From Arenicola marina (lineage: Eukaryota > Annelida > Polychaeta > Arenicolidae): a stretch of DNA of 64,000 bases. Positions 43,513 through 54,349 of the stretch are shown one piece after another. The stretch lies in the NCBI GenBank assembly GCA_964019135.1, contig OZ025248.1, forward strand, positions 14,887,574 to 14,951,573, given 5' to 3'. Under the pieces are notes generated by a model. It had not been told where the DNA came from. It searched no databases and was given only the letters and a program-made list of their open reading frames with translations. Within the stretch, counting starts at the first letter, position 1, and each line of letters begins with the position of its first letter. A program made the position numbers and the translations under genes.

Positions 43513-43689
43513 ACGCATCGGTTGAGCAATGCGAAGTGCTTACACCACGTGGATAGTCTAATCTGCCTTCTTCTGCTTTAATATTATGCAAACACCTGTG
43601 GTTTCCTTGTAACTTTGCATGTCGATGTTTATGGCATGGTGAAACTGGATAGATTACCGACCTGAACTACAAGATACAACATTCGAACA

Positions 43690-43830
43690 CAATAGAATAA
43701 TACTTCAATTTGTCTCCGCGGCCAAACGATGGAACAATTCACAGACTACCCTGACAATGCGTTTAAGAAACAAACTACAAGAGTTCAGTCTTCTCACCCA
43801 GGTTTTTTTTTTATTAATGACCAATAAACG
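43690..43830 (+). mobile_element. Possible LINE C-terminal fragment
   Basis: The plus strand can encode SAAKRWNNSQTTLTMRLRNK followed by LQEFSLLTQ, reminiscent of the AxxWNxLP...FKxxL segment that ends many LINE reverse-transcriptase proteins. It is very short, so tentative. Confidence 0.35.
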
Positions 43831-46800
43831 TACAAGAGAATAACTTTCTCGTTCCCCAGTTACAAGGCGTTAAAACGATTATGACGAACACTTATTGGGT
43901 CTCAAGCGCGTTGACGTCAAGTATTTGTATGCATGATCCTTCCCAGGATGCCTTGCAGTTAAAAAATGGCCCGGAACTTAACAAGTATTGTGACTGCCAC
44001 GTATCAAGCCATCAGCCCTGGATAAAAATGGTCCTTTTTTTACATACAACAAAACAATGATTACCATCTCATCTGGTTCTAACAACCTAAGACTCTTCAC
44101 AAAATTCTGGAGGGATAAGCAAACAAAATATAGATACGTTAATATGTGTAGGACATGCTCGCACGCGGTCGCATGCACCATGCCTACCGCGGGGTGGCGT
44201 CGCCAGCCCACGTGTGTCGCCATAGCAACCCACGTCCCCAAGACTAGCAAGAAACGTAACTGCACGAGTCAAAAAGGCTTTGTTTAAAATACACTCTGTA
44301 GCCACCTTTCCATCAACTACAAATGTACATTGGCTTCAAGCATTATCATTTAATTCGGAGAAAATATCGTGCTAATCGCCTGATGTCCACGCCGCCTACC
44401 GTGGCGACCTCTGGCGAATGAGAATGCCAAGGGAAACATACCTCTCAGTCTGGCTGCCAGCAGGTTTTAGCTTTCCTTCGACCACTAGAGATACTATGCG
44501 CAACGACGCCTAAATGTCAGCTGCGCCCTATTTACACCGTATATGCAATATCCTTTGCTTCCGACGCTACAAAATACGAACAGAGGTACAGCTATTTACA
44601 GGGCGTCCCCTCTGCCAGACAATAATTCTTTCAATCTCCGATCTCTACACGCAAAACTAGAGATCCACACCAGATGGGATTTTGTCACCAGATTGTTGTC
44701 TCTGTTGCTAAGACGCATACCACACTGATTGCAATACATGTAGGACATACACCAAACGGAGGACAGGAGCTAAAAGACCTGAATGGCTCTAGACCACTTA
44801 AGTGCACTTCATACTAAATGTCAGCATTACTATGTACAGGACACACACCCTCCCCATTCAGCACACATATCGGAGCCCTTGTCATCTTAGCACTAAACTG
44901 GTATTCGCAGCAGAAAAACTTTAATTAAAACAGTGACCAAGCTAAGACTTCGCAATGAATGTATATTATAGATATAGATATATATATACATTACTGGTTT
45001 TTCTTTAATATTGACGAGTAACTTGTACTAACAGTACACAAATACAATCATATTGAACCTTTATTCACATGATCTTCGGTTATTACACACCGATATATAA
45101 CACATTTCTTTCATGTACTTTCAGCTATTAATAAACTGCCTGTTGTTTACACCAGTAAACTAAAACTCAAAAAGTAACGATTTTCATTTAAGTCATATTT
45201 TCAAATTTAATATTGCATAATTTTGACTCCGCTCTCGAAAACTATTGCGATTAGAGAAATTTCAATAACAATAAAATGCCTGAAATATTTCAGACTCAAT
45301 TAATGGCGATTCCAATAATAAAATCCTATGCCAGATGCAAAATAGCCTGTATAACCATAACATTTGGTGTCAAGGGCATAGAAATAGCGTTAATTAACAT
45401 GTCATCGAATGTGCTAATATTAATGCAAAAATTAAAGCACTAGACAAATGCGGCAATGAGAGCTGAAATATGCTGTGAAAAATGCCCACACCCATCATAC
45501 GCATATACTCTTATACTGCCTCATATATATATACACACATTCTTATAGATCGCACGTACAACCTGTAGCACACCCTCACAATGTCGAATACACACATTCG
45601 TATACCTTAGCACACACACACACGCTTAACCATCCATATGGGTATCAGTCTACTCACACCTATGCACAACCGACCACACCATAAGCGCATAATAAACATA
45701 ATCTACTTTCAATGTTCGTTCTCGATAAGACTTTCGACGAGTAATACAAACGCTCTCAAAAGAGAAGGAAACCGTACTCTAAAATTGCAACCTCGGCAAG
45801 ACATACACAATACATTTATGTAATATCAAATCTCACTATAATTACTTCATCTTCCGAGAAAAGAGTGAGCGCCACCTGGTGGTCAAGTTCGAAAACCACG
45901 TGACGCTAGGGTGGAGGAGGAGTCATTCCTGCCGAGACTGTACGCGAAACCCGGGGAGGTGTACGTACATACGTACGGTCGTACACCCGACCCGGGATAA
46001 CCATATTCTTATCACAGAGAAACTTCTTGGGATTTGCGACATCAAGTTTTCCATCTTTAAGAGAAACTCCAATGTAAGGTGGACATGTTGTGCATCGTGA
46101 CGGGGTTGCAAGGTAATATGGCTCGGGACGATGCAATCAGAGCAAAGGCTGCGAGGGGAAGAGGAGGGCGGGGGGGGGGGGGTCCGGAGGGAGGCGCCCT
46201 GTGGGCCCGATACAATACAGAGGGAGGGGGGGGGGGAGGAGGTATGGAGAGAGACGCCCTGTGGGCCCAATACAATACAGAGGGGGACGGTTCAATGCTG
46301 GAAAGGTCTATGATATCAGAGCAATAATCGAAACGCCTACAAACTCGCTAGCATAACGCGGCCGTGTGAATAACTTTTCATCGTGTTAACGTTAACAACC
46401 TGCTTAAATAATGATTATTCGAGCTGAAGAGCGTTTACTCATATTTAAATTATCAATGAGGCTACATCTACGGAAGGAACTCGGCTAACGGTGTCTATGA
46501 ACCGCTGCTGACTCTACCCCAAGCAGGTCTCGTCCACACATGTCGTCGTAACAGCGCGGTGGCAGGGCGCTGGACAGCGCTATTGGCCAGACAAACCCAA
46601 GGCTCGGGCCGATAATGAACATGGCCGGTAGCATGACTCGCTCACTGGCTACCACTATTATGACGAGTAACAACCTGTGTACTCACGAGGCCCCACTCGC
46701 CATTGGCCCACCCTTGGCGACCGCGGTCAGGAGTGGCGGTGGGGTGCCGTCAGCTAAGCCGGGCCGCAGTAAGGGACAAGACAACGAGAGCCAAGCGATG

Positions 46801-47489
46801 GTTGTAGCGGCTGTTTGGCCCCAGCAATGTCAACGGTACAGACGTGACGAGTTGGCACTTTACACCCAAACCCGCCGAAAACGAAATTAAGATTTGGGAC
46901 TTCATCTCATGGCTTCGCAACATTGCAATTCACTATTGCTCTTCTACGTCATGGCAACACGTCCGACCTCTGACCTCTGACCTACTTCCCTGGGCGGGAT
47001 TCTGCGATACTATAAGGCGTGAATTCCTATCGAAGCGTTCAGCTTTCCCGTTAGTAAAAATACAGTCACATACATTTTGATATATATTACACGCGACACT
47101 ATACATTACCCTATAGGCAACCTACTTGCCCCGTGATCAGCATTCGCCGTGTAGCCCCCAAGCACACTGACTCCTGTACACGTACACACGGCCGCCGGAC
47201 GACGATACGCTAGTGTTAAGGCCACCAATTCACCATCCACATCGTCGTCGTGAGCCAGATATCCACACAGAAGTACTAAGTCGTTACGCGATACGCTATG
47301 TACACACTCGTTTAATTGACAGAAACGACCCAAAAAGATAATCACAGCTTTTCGTAGAATTGACATTCGAATCTATAGTCTCCAGGGTCATGTCACGTGA
47401 TTACTGGCAAGCACAGCGCTACCTGGCGGTTACTATGATAACAAAAGTCTTGTCTAACAAAAGACTGGCTCAAGGGTAGACAGCCGTCA

Positions 47490-47700
47490 TGTCACACACG
47501 CCACTGGTCAGTGTACGCCACTGATCGCGCCACTCGTCAGGGTACGCCACTGGTCAGTGTACGCCACTGGTTACTGTACGTCATAGGTCAGGGTACGCCA
47601 CTAGTCACACCACTGATCAGTGCACGCCACTGGTCACGATACGCCACTGTTCAGTGTACGCCAATGGTCAGTGTACGCCATTGGTAATGCGTAGCCAATG
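47490..47700. repeat. Short minisatellite, GTACGCCACTGGTCA-type unit
   Basis: About twelve degenerate units of about 17 bp around TACGCCACTGGTCAGTG. Confidence 0.8.
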
Positions 47701-47701
47701 A

Positions 47702-47830
47702 TACGCACCCCGTCGCTGCAATTTACACCCCGTCTCGGTCGCTGCAATGTACACCCCGTCTCGGTCGCTGCACTGTACACCCCGTCTCGGTCGCTGCAGT
47801 GTACACTTCATCTCGGTCGCTGCAATGTAA
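47702..47830. repeat. 26-bp minisatellite, about five units
   Basis: The unit CCCGTCTCGGTCGCTGCAAT plus GTACAC is repeated with single-base changes. Confidence 0.88.
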
Positions 47831-48224
47831 CCCAGTCCAGGACACCCTGTCACGCCATTCCATGTTCTACAACCAACAGTGAAGGTCAAATCGCCCAAGG
47901 TCACAACGGGGGCGTGTATAACTATACAACATGATGTCCACGTGATAAGACGCGTCGGCTCGGACTAGGCTATGGGAACAAATGCAGCAGTAAAGGAGCT
48001 GGTGAAGGTGATAACGTCTTCACCGCCATTCCGAGCCGATGGAGAGGGGTGGGGGAGGGGGCATGCGCGTCACGTGGTATATACAGTCGCGCCGGTGGGC
48101 CCTCCGCCGTCTGACCAGGGACGCCCAAGGACACAGGGTTAAGGTGACCGCCATTCCGGCAGTCTGTAATCCTGGGTCGGCAACGCGCGACGCTCGGTCC
48201 GTGGCTACATACAGCTACATGTCG

Positions 48225-48263
48225 GTCACTTCCGGTCACTTCCGGCCACTTCCGGTCACAGCG
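48225..48263. promoter_or_regulatory. Cluster of ETS-like ACTTCCGG sites
   Basis: Three CACTTCCGG octamers occur in about 35 bp just downstream of the nuclear-receptor stop codon. They may be a mini-repeat with no function. Confidence 0.25.
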
Positions 48264-48337
48264 GGCCGACAGCGTGTCGCTGTAGCCGGTATTGGGTACA
48301 CCGTGGCGCGCTCTATTTGATGAACGCCGGAGGTTTG

Positions 48338-48486
48338 TCACTGTCGGTCGTACACCTCCTTGTGGAGTTCCGGGAACATGTCATTCTTCATCTTGAATCC
48401 GTTGAGGGCGCGCGCGTGCTTCTCGCTGGCGTCCCACAACGCCGGGAAGAGGCTGATTCCCCGGATCAACATACTTTCATATGTGT
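48338..48486 (-). CDS. Nuclear receptor terminal exon (helices 10-12)
   Basis: Acceptor CCGTCTCGCAG, stop TGA at 48338-48340. It encodes DTYESMLIRGISLFPALWDA, HARALNGFKMKND and the activation helix MFPELHKEVYDRQ at the extreme C-terminus. Confidence 0.93.
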
Positions 48487-51400
48487 CTGCGAGACGGAAA
48501 ACAAGATTTCCCAGTAAATAACTGCAACAATTGCAATTTCATGCAGACGAAATAACTATGCTTTTTTTTCACAAATAATTGTTAAATTCTTTCATGAAGT
48601 AGCAGGTGAGTACTGAACACTGATAGTAGTGGTGTTGAGGTGACAATCGGACGCCAGCACGACGGCACATTGCCACAGCGGTGTGAGGCGTTCGCTCACC
48701 TGGTCGGTTCAGCCTCAGGTAGAAGTACAGAGCCTGGAGATACAAGCCTTGTAGCTTCTGGATCATCTTGCGGTTCTCAAGGTCGTGTCTCTCTGATCAA
48801 GGTCAAAGAAAGGTGCACAGTCAAAATACAGATTTCAATCAATTATCTACTTGCAGAAATGACTTGACTGGAATACGAATTGTTACAATCACATCCAGGC
48901 ACCGTTACTGCCAGGGACGTCAGAAATCGAGAGAGGGGGGGGGGGGGGTATGGCGGTCACGTGGTCACTCACCGGGATGCATGATCATCAGCGCCGTCAG
49001 GAGGCCAATCTCGTTGTCGTCGAAGGCGAGGTCCTGGAACCGGAAGGCGATGTCGAACTGGATCTCCAAGAACTCGCCGAGCGGCATGAACTTGACGGCC
49101 GGCCTGGAAGTGGCAGGCGAGGGCGGGTTAGGGGGGTGGTGGTGGGGCTGGTGGTGGTGGCCGGCCTGGAAGTGGCAGGCGAGGGCGGGTTAGGGGGGTG
49201 GTGGTGGGGCTGGTGGTGGTGGCCGGCCTGGAAGTGGCAGGCGAGGGCAGGTTAGGGAGGTGGTGGTTGGGCTGGTGGTGGTGGCCGGTCTGGAAGTGGC
49301 AGGCGAGGGCGGGTTAGGGGGGTGGTGGTGGGGCTGGTGGTGGTGGCCGGCCTGGAAGTGGCAGGCGAGGGCGGGTTAGGGGGCGTGGTGGGGCTGGGGG
49401 TGGTGGTGGTGGCCGGTCTGGAAGTGGCAGGCGAGGGCGGGTTAGGGGGGTGGTGGTGGGGCTGGTGGTGGTGGCCGGTCTGAAAGTGGCAAGCGAGGGC
49501 GGGTTAGGGGGCGTGGTGGGGCTGGGGGTGGTGGTGGTGGCCGGTCTGGAAGTGGCAGGCGAGGGCGGGTTAGGGGGCGTGGTTGGGCTGGGGGTGGTGG
49601 TGGTGGCCGGTCTGGAAGTGGCAGGCGAGGGCGGGTTAGGGGGCGTGGTTGGGCTGGGGGTGGTGGTGGTGGCCGGTCTGGAAGTGGGAGGCGAGGGCGG
49701 GTTAGGGGGGTGGTGGTGGGGCTGGTGGTGGTGGCCGGTCTGGAAGTGGAAGGCGAGGGCGGGTTAGGGGGCGTGGTTTGGCTGGGGGTGGTGGTGGTGA
49801 CCGGTCTGGAAGTGGCAGGCGAGGGCGGGTTAGGGGGCGTGGTTGGGCTGGGGGTGGTGGTGGTGGCCGGTCTGGAAGTGGCAGGCGAGGTCGGGTTAGG
49901 GGGCGTGGTTGGGCTGGGGGTGGTGGTGGTGGCCGGTCTGGAGGTGGCAGGCGAGGGCGGGTTAGGGGGCGTGGTTGGGCTGGGGGTGGTGGTGGTGGCC
50001 GGTCTGGAGGTGGCAGGCGAGGGCGGGTTAGGGGGCGTGGTTGGGCTGGGGGTGGTGGTGGTGGCCGGTCTGGAAGTGGCAGGCGAGGTCGGGTTAGGGG
50101 GCGTGGTTGGGCTGGGGGTGGTGGTGGTGGCCGGCCTGGAAGTGGCAGGCGAGGGCGGGTTAGGGGGCGTGGTTGGGCTGGGGGTGGTGGTGGTGGCCGG
50201 CCTGGAAGTGGCAGGCGAGGGCGGGTTAGGGGGCGTGGTGGGGCTGGGGGTGGTGGTGGTGGCCGGCCTGGAAGTGGCAGGCGAGGGCGGGTTAGGGGGC
50301 GTGGTGGGGTTGGGGGTGGTGGTGGTGGCCGGCCTGGAAGGGACAGGCAAGGGGGAGGCGGAGGGGGTAGGGGGTGGTGGTGATGGTGATGGTGGGGGTG
50401 GTGGTGGTGGCCGGTCTGGAATGGGAAGGCCAGGGGGGGTTAGGGGGGATGGTGGTGGGGGTGGGGGCCGGTCTGGAAGGGGCACACCAGGGCGGGTTCG
50501 GGCGGGGATGATGGTGAGGGTGGGGGTGGTGTTATTGGTGGCCGTGATGGTTGGGGTGGTGGTGGGGGCCGGTCTGGAAGGGGCACGCGAGGGCGGGTTA
50601 GGGGGAAGTGGTGGTGGAGGTGAGGGTGGTGGTAGTGGTGGTGGTAGGGGTGGTGGCGTTGGGGGTGGGGGTGATGGTGGGGGTGGTGGCGTGGGTGAGC
50701 GCCAGGCTTGGCGAATATGGATGAGCGTTGTGCAGCGGATCTCGCAGACGATAACATTTTAACCAGCGATTGGCAAGACTAGTTATTTCAAGCATTAAAC
50801 ATGCTTCGTTATTATTATTATTATTATAACGAAAACACAAGCTTCCCAGCGTGGCTTGGCACTATAGGACAAGCGCTGGCTGGGTGACTTACCTGGGCAC
50901 CTTGAATGACATGCAGGGGGTGTACATGCCCTCGTGGTCGAAGAGCGGTATGTAGCGGACCAACAGCACCTCGAAGGATCCCTGCTTGATGAGGCGGATC
51001 TGGTCCTCCTGGGGCAGCTCCGTGAAACCTGCGACACAGAGGTAAACACGTCTGGTGTAGGCAAACACGTCTGGTGTAGGCAAACACGTCTGGTGTAGGC
51101 AAACACGTCTGGTGTAGGCAAACACGTCTGGTGTAGGCAACCACGCCTGGTGTAGACAACCACGTCTGGTGTAGGCAAACACGTCTGGTATAGGCAAACA
51201 CGTCTGGTGTATGAAACACGTATCATGGCTTGGGGTGGACGTAGAGAGGAGCGGGTTCGTACCTGGTAGGAGCTTGCTGAACTTGACCACGCGGGTGATG
51301 GCGGGTACCATGCTGCCAACGAACTGCTGCCACATCTTGTCCGGATCCTTATTTGCCATCATCGCCTTCATGTCCATGCCCTGCAAAGACCGCGCACCTC

Positions 51401-54049
51401 AGAACACGTGGCGAAAACACAACACATGTCCCAGATAGTGACGTGAAGGGAGAGGGTCTGCTGACACAACTCCCAGACAGAGAGACAGAACACGCGGCGC
51501 AGAGACAACACATGTTACAGGTAGTGACGAGAAGGGAGAGGGTCTGCTAACACAACTCCCAGACAGAGAGACAGAAGTCGTGGCGAAAACACAACACATG
51601 TCCCAGGTAGTGACGTGAAGGGAGAGGGTCTGCTAACACAACTCCCAAACAGAGAGAGAACACGTGGCGAAAACACAACACATGTCCCAGGTAGTGACGT
51701 GAAGGGAGAGGGTCTGCTAACACAACTCCCAGACAGAGAGAGAACACGTGGCGAAAACACAACACATGTTACAGGTAGTGACGTGAAGGGAGAGGGTCTG
51801 CTAACACAACTCCCAGACAGAGAGACAGAAGTCGTGGCGAAAACACAACACATGTCCCAGGTAGTGACGTGAAGGGAGAGGGTCTGCTAACACAACTCCC
51901 AGACAGAGAGAGAACACGTGGCGAAAACACAACACATGTTACAGGTAGTGACGTGAAGGGAGAGGGTCTGCTAACACAACTCCCAGACAGAGAGAGAACA
52001 CGTGGCGAAAACACAACACATGTTACAGGTAGTGACGTGAAGGGAGAGGGTCTGCTAACACAACTCCCAGACAGAGAGAGAACACGTGGCGAAAACACAA
52101 CACATGTTACAGGTAGTGACGTGAAGGGAGAGGGTCTGCTAACACAACTCCCAGACAGAGAGAGAACACGTGGCGCAGAGACAACACTATGTTTTTCAAT
52201 AAAAAAAAGTGCTGTGAGAGCAGTTTTAATCCTCGATTTAGCTTTGCACGCCATATTATCTATTTATTATCTTTACAGCAGTACCGTGTACCCACCTCGG
52301 GCATTTTCCGCTGGCACTCGGCGAAGTGCTTCATGCCGGCCACCACTTTCTCCTCCGTGTAGTTGCAGGTGTTGTGGTGAGCCTCGGTCACCGTCTTCAC
52401 GACCTGCTTGATGAGCAGCAGGCGTTCCCGGCCGGGCACCTGCTTCGCCTCCTGGATCATCGTGTTCAGGATGCTCAGCGTCTGCGGGTCGACGGCGCCC
52501 GTGGGCGGCGAGCAGGACTGGGGCGGGCAGGGGCGGGGACTGCCCGTGGAGGAGGCCGCGGTGGGCGAGGTGCAGGACGTCGTCGTGGTGGGGGAGGGGA
52601 AGGAGAAGTCACACTGTACATGAGAGCGGTCGGATTCGGACTTGATGTGCCGGGGGGATACTTGGAGCGGGCCGGCCGAGGCCGCGTCGGGGAACCCCCC
52701 ATCGCCGCCCGCCATGTGTCGGGGGTCCACCTCCCCATTATCGCTCACATCTTCCATCTTCACGTGTCCGGCGTCGGGGCCGCCGAAGAAGCCCGCGCGG
52801 CTGCCGCCGTCGCCCATGCCCCCGCCACTAAGGATGTCCAGGTCCCCGAACTCACTGCCCGACCACGAGGGGGGTCCGCCATGGTGCTGGTGCCCCTCCC
52901 CGGCCTCCGGCGGGGAGAGGCTCTGCGGGCCGCTCAGGCCCAGGTCAAACGAGGCCGCCTCGTGCAGGCTGGCCGTGCTGGCCGAGCTCGCCTGGCGCTG
53001 GTAGTACTGCGGCCATCCACCCCCGCCCCCTGGCCCGCCCCCCGGCCCGTCCCCGCCTGGTCCCGCCGGGGAATGCTGGCTGTTTAAATGGCTCTGTACT
53101 GGACTCGAGTCACACATCACGTTAGGCGGACTGGGCTCACTTTGACCTTGAGTCGTGTGATTTGAGTGCCGGAGGGACGCCATGTGGTCGAGCGGCAAGC
53201 CCGATACGGCGTTGCCATAGGTACCTACGTCGGAGCCCCCTCCCTGGGGGTCATAGGGCCCCCCGGCGTCTGGGCGCAGCGGAGAGGGCCCGTGTCCGTT
53301 GAGGGTCGCGGGCGCCGCGTGAGAGTTCATCTCACCGTTTCGAGCGGCGAGGAAGTTGCTGAGCAGGCAGCTGACCTCGGGCGACAGCTCCAAGTCCTTC
53401 TCCTGCTTGACGCACACCGCCGCCGCCGCCATCTCTTTGCCCGAGGGCGACGTCACAGTGGTGGGGAAGCCCGGAGGGGGCGGCGGACACAGCCCGGCCG
53501 ACGCCGGCGCCGAGGCCGGGGAGTGGCTCTTGGAGCTGGACGGGGTGTCACCCCCCTGGCTGGCGTACCCCTCGTCGCAGGTTCCGGTGCCCCCGGCGCT
53601 AGGCAAGTGCTCGGGGGCAGCCGGCGCCACGCCCGCCACGCCACCCGCGCCCGCACCGCCCGCCACGCCACTCGCGCCCGCACCCCCACCGCCCGCCGAG
53701 CCCCCACCGCTACCTGACGGCAGAGGCTCGAACTTAATGGGCGCCTGGAGCGGCTGCTGCTGCGGCTGCTGCTGCGGCTGCTGCAGCGGCTGCTGCTGCG
53801 GCTGCTGCTGTTGCTGCTGCTGCGGCTGCGGCTGCTGCTGTTGTTGTGACTGTTGGGGCAGCAGGTTGATGGCGCGCTGACCGCCTCCCAGGTTCTGCAG
53901 CAGACACTGCAGCTCGGCCATGCTGAGGCGGCTGAGCTGCTGGGGGCTGAGGGGTGGGTAGGGGGCGATGGCGGGCGCCGGGTGGGACCCCCGCTGCGAC
54001 GCCTCCTGGGCCTCCTTCAGCCGCTTGGGACGCCGCCCCAGCCGAGACG
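48338..54049 (-). CDS. Nuclear hormone receptor, NR1-like: hinge and complete ligand-binding domain (5' part outside window)
   Basis: On the minus strand, exons 52296-54049, 51263-51380, 50893-51028, 48973-49103, 48700-48792 and 48338-48486 join in phase to 792 residues and a TGA. The first visible exon starts SRLGRRPKRLKEAQEA, which fits the basic extension just after a DNA-binding domain. A long Gln/Gly/Ser/Pro-rich hinge with a polyQ-P tract follows. The ligand-binding domain shows ITRVVKFSKLLPGFTELPQE, DQIRLIKQGSFEVLLVRY (helix 3-5 signature), FDDNEIGLLTALMIMHP, ENRKMIQKLQGLYLQALY and a helix-12 AF-2 motif PELHKEVYD. These resemble Rev-erb/E75/PPAR-type NR1 receptors. SRxGRR is closer to the insect knirps-type extension than to the FGRIPKR of Rev-erb/E75, so the exact subgroup is uncertain (a lophotrochozoan NR1 expansion is possible). 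The zinc fingers are not found up to 64 kb. Confidence 0.92.
48700..48792 (-). CDS. Nuclear receptor LBD exon (helix 9)
   Basis: Acceptor TTGATCAG, chosen by phase among three adjacent AGs; donor ACCAG|GTGAGC. It encodes ERHDLENRKMIQKLQGLYLQ and ALYFYLRLNRP. Confidence 0.9.
48973..49103 (-). CDS. Nuclear receptor LBD exon (helices 7-8)
   Basis: Acceptor TGCCACTTCCAG, donor CCCG|GTGAGT. It encodes VKFMPLGEFLEIQFDIAFRF and LAFDDNEIGLLTALMIMHP. The acceptor and first 7 nt of this exon recur in each unit of the neighbouring 66-bp array. Confidence 0.92.
49104..50350 (-). repeat. 66-bp GC-rich minisatellite in nuclear-receptor intron, about 19 units
   Basis: The plus-strand unit contains GGCCGGTCTGGAAGTGGCAG, GCGAGGGCGGGTTAGGGGG and a GGTGG run. 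It starts at the exon border 49103/49104, and every unit repeats the acceptor (minus strand CCACTTCCAG|GCCGGCC or AG|ACCGGCC). The 66-bp period leaves long open frames on both strands; these are Gly- or Pro/Thr-rich artefacts. More irregular GGT-rich sequence continues to about 50705. Confidence 0.95.
50893..51028 (-). CDS. Nuclear receptor LBD exon (signature)
   Basis: Acceptor TGTGTCGCAG, donor CCCAG|GTAAGT. It encodes FTELPQEDQIRLIKQGSFEV and LLVRYIPLFDHEGMYTPCMS; the FxxLxxxDQxxLxKxxxFEVLxVR pattern is the family signature. Confidence 0.94.
51030..51220. repeat. 20-bp minisatellite in nuclear-receptor intron
   Basis: About nine copies of CAAACACGTCTGGTGTAGG directly beside the exon acceptor at 51028. 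Confidence 0.93.
51263..51380 (-). CDS. Nuclear receptor LBD exon (helix 3)
   Basis: Acceptor GTCTTTGCAG, donor ACCAG|GTACGA. It encodes GMDMKAMMANKDPDKMWQQF followed by VGSMVPAITRVVKFSKLLPG. Confidence 0.92.
51405..52185. repeat. 80-86-bp minisatellite in nuclear-receptor intron
   Basis: About nine units containing ACATGTTACAGGTAGTGACG, GGGAGAGGGTCTGCTAACAC and AACTCCCAGACAGAGAG. Two-base and four-base length variants occur (AGAGAG versus AGAGACAGAAGTC). Confidence 0.95.
52296..54049 (-). CDS. Nuclear receptor hinge exon (1754 nt)
   Basis: Acceptor TTCCCCAG, donor CCGAG|GTGGGT. It runs from the basic SRLGRRPKRLKEA through polyQ (about 53745-53850), Gly-rich and Ser/Pro-rich stretches to LSILNTMIQEAKQVPGRERL and NTCNYTEEKVVAGMKHFAEC, the start of the ligand-binding domain. 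It contains possible sumoylation-type motifs (VKQEK, IKFEP, VKMED, IKSES). Confidence 0.92.
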
Positions 54050-54349
54050 CTGGGGAAGAGAAGCCGAACACTCAGAAACCATCGCTAATATCATAACGCA
54101 AACTCCCATGCATCACGGCCATCAGACTGATTAAAGCCATTAAAAGATTTAAAAAACCAACAAACAAAATTCGTTATTTAGCTATCAACATAAAAATACA
54201 GATACATATATGTAATTACAAATATAAAAAGATAAAGAAGTTGACCGATTGTAAAAAATCATATAAATTATAGCACATGTTTCATGCTTACCACACTGAC
54301 TATAAGTATATTTTCTAAAATTTAGTTCAAAATAAAAAAAGCCACGACT

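Larger units (their letters stand above)
43840..48337. other. Intergenic sequence and probable 3' UTR of the nuclear-receptor gene
   Basis: No coding exon was recognised. It contains CA-rich microsatellite sequence (about 45480-45670), G-run islands (46160-46240) and two minisatellites (47490-47830). Confidence 0.5.

Noticed and set aside
49450-50762. Long open frames encoding Gly/Val-rich or Pro/Thr-rich proteins on both strands
   Set aside because: They follow from a 66-bp period without stop codons in a minisatellite and overlap a receptor intron; no unique conserved sequence is present.
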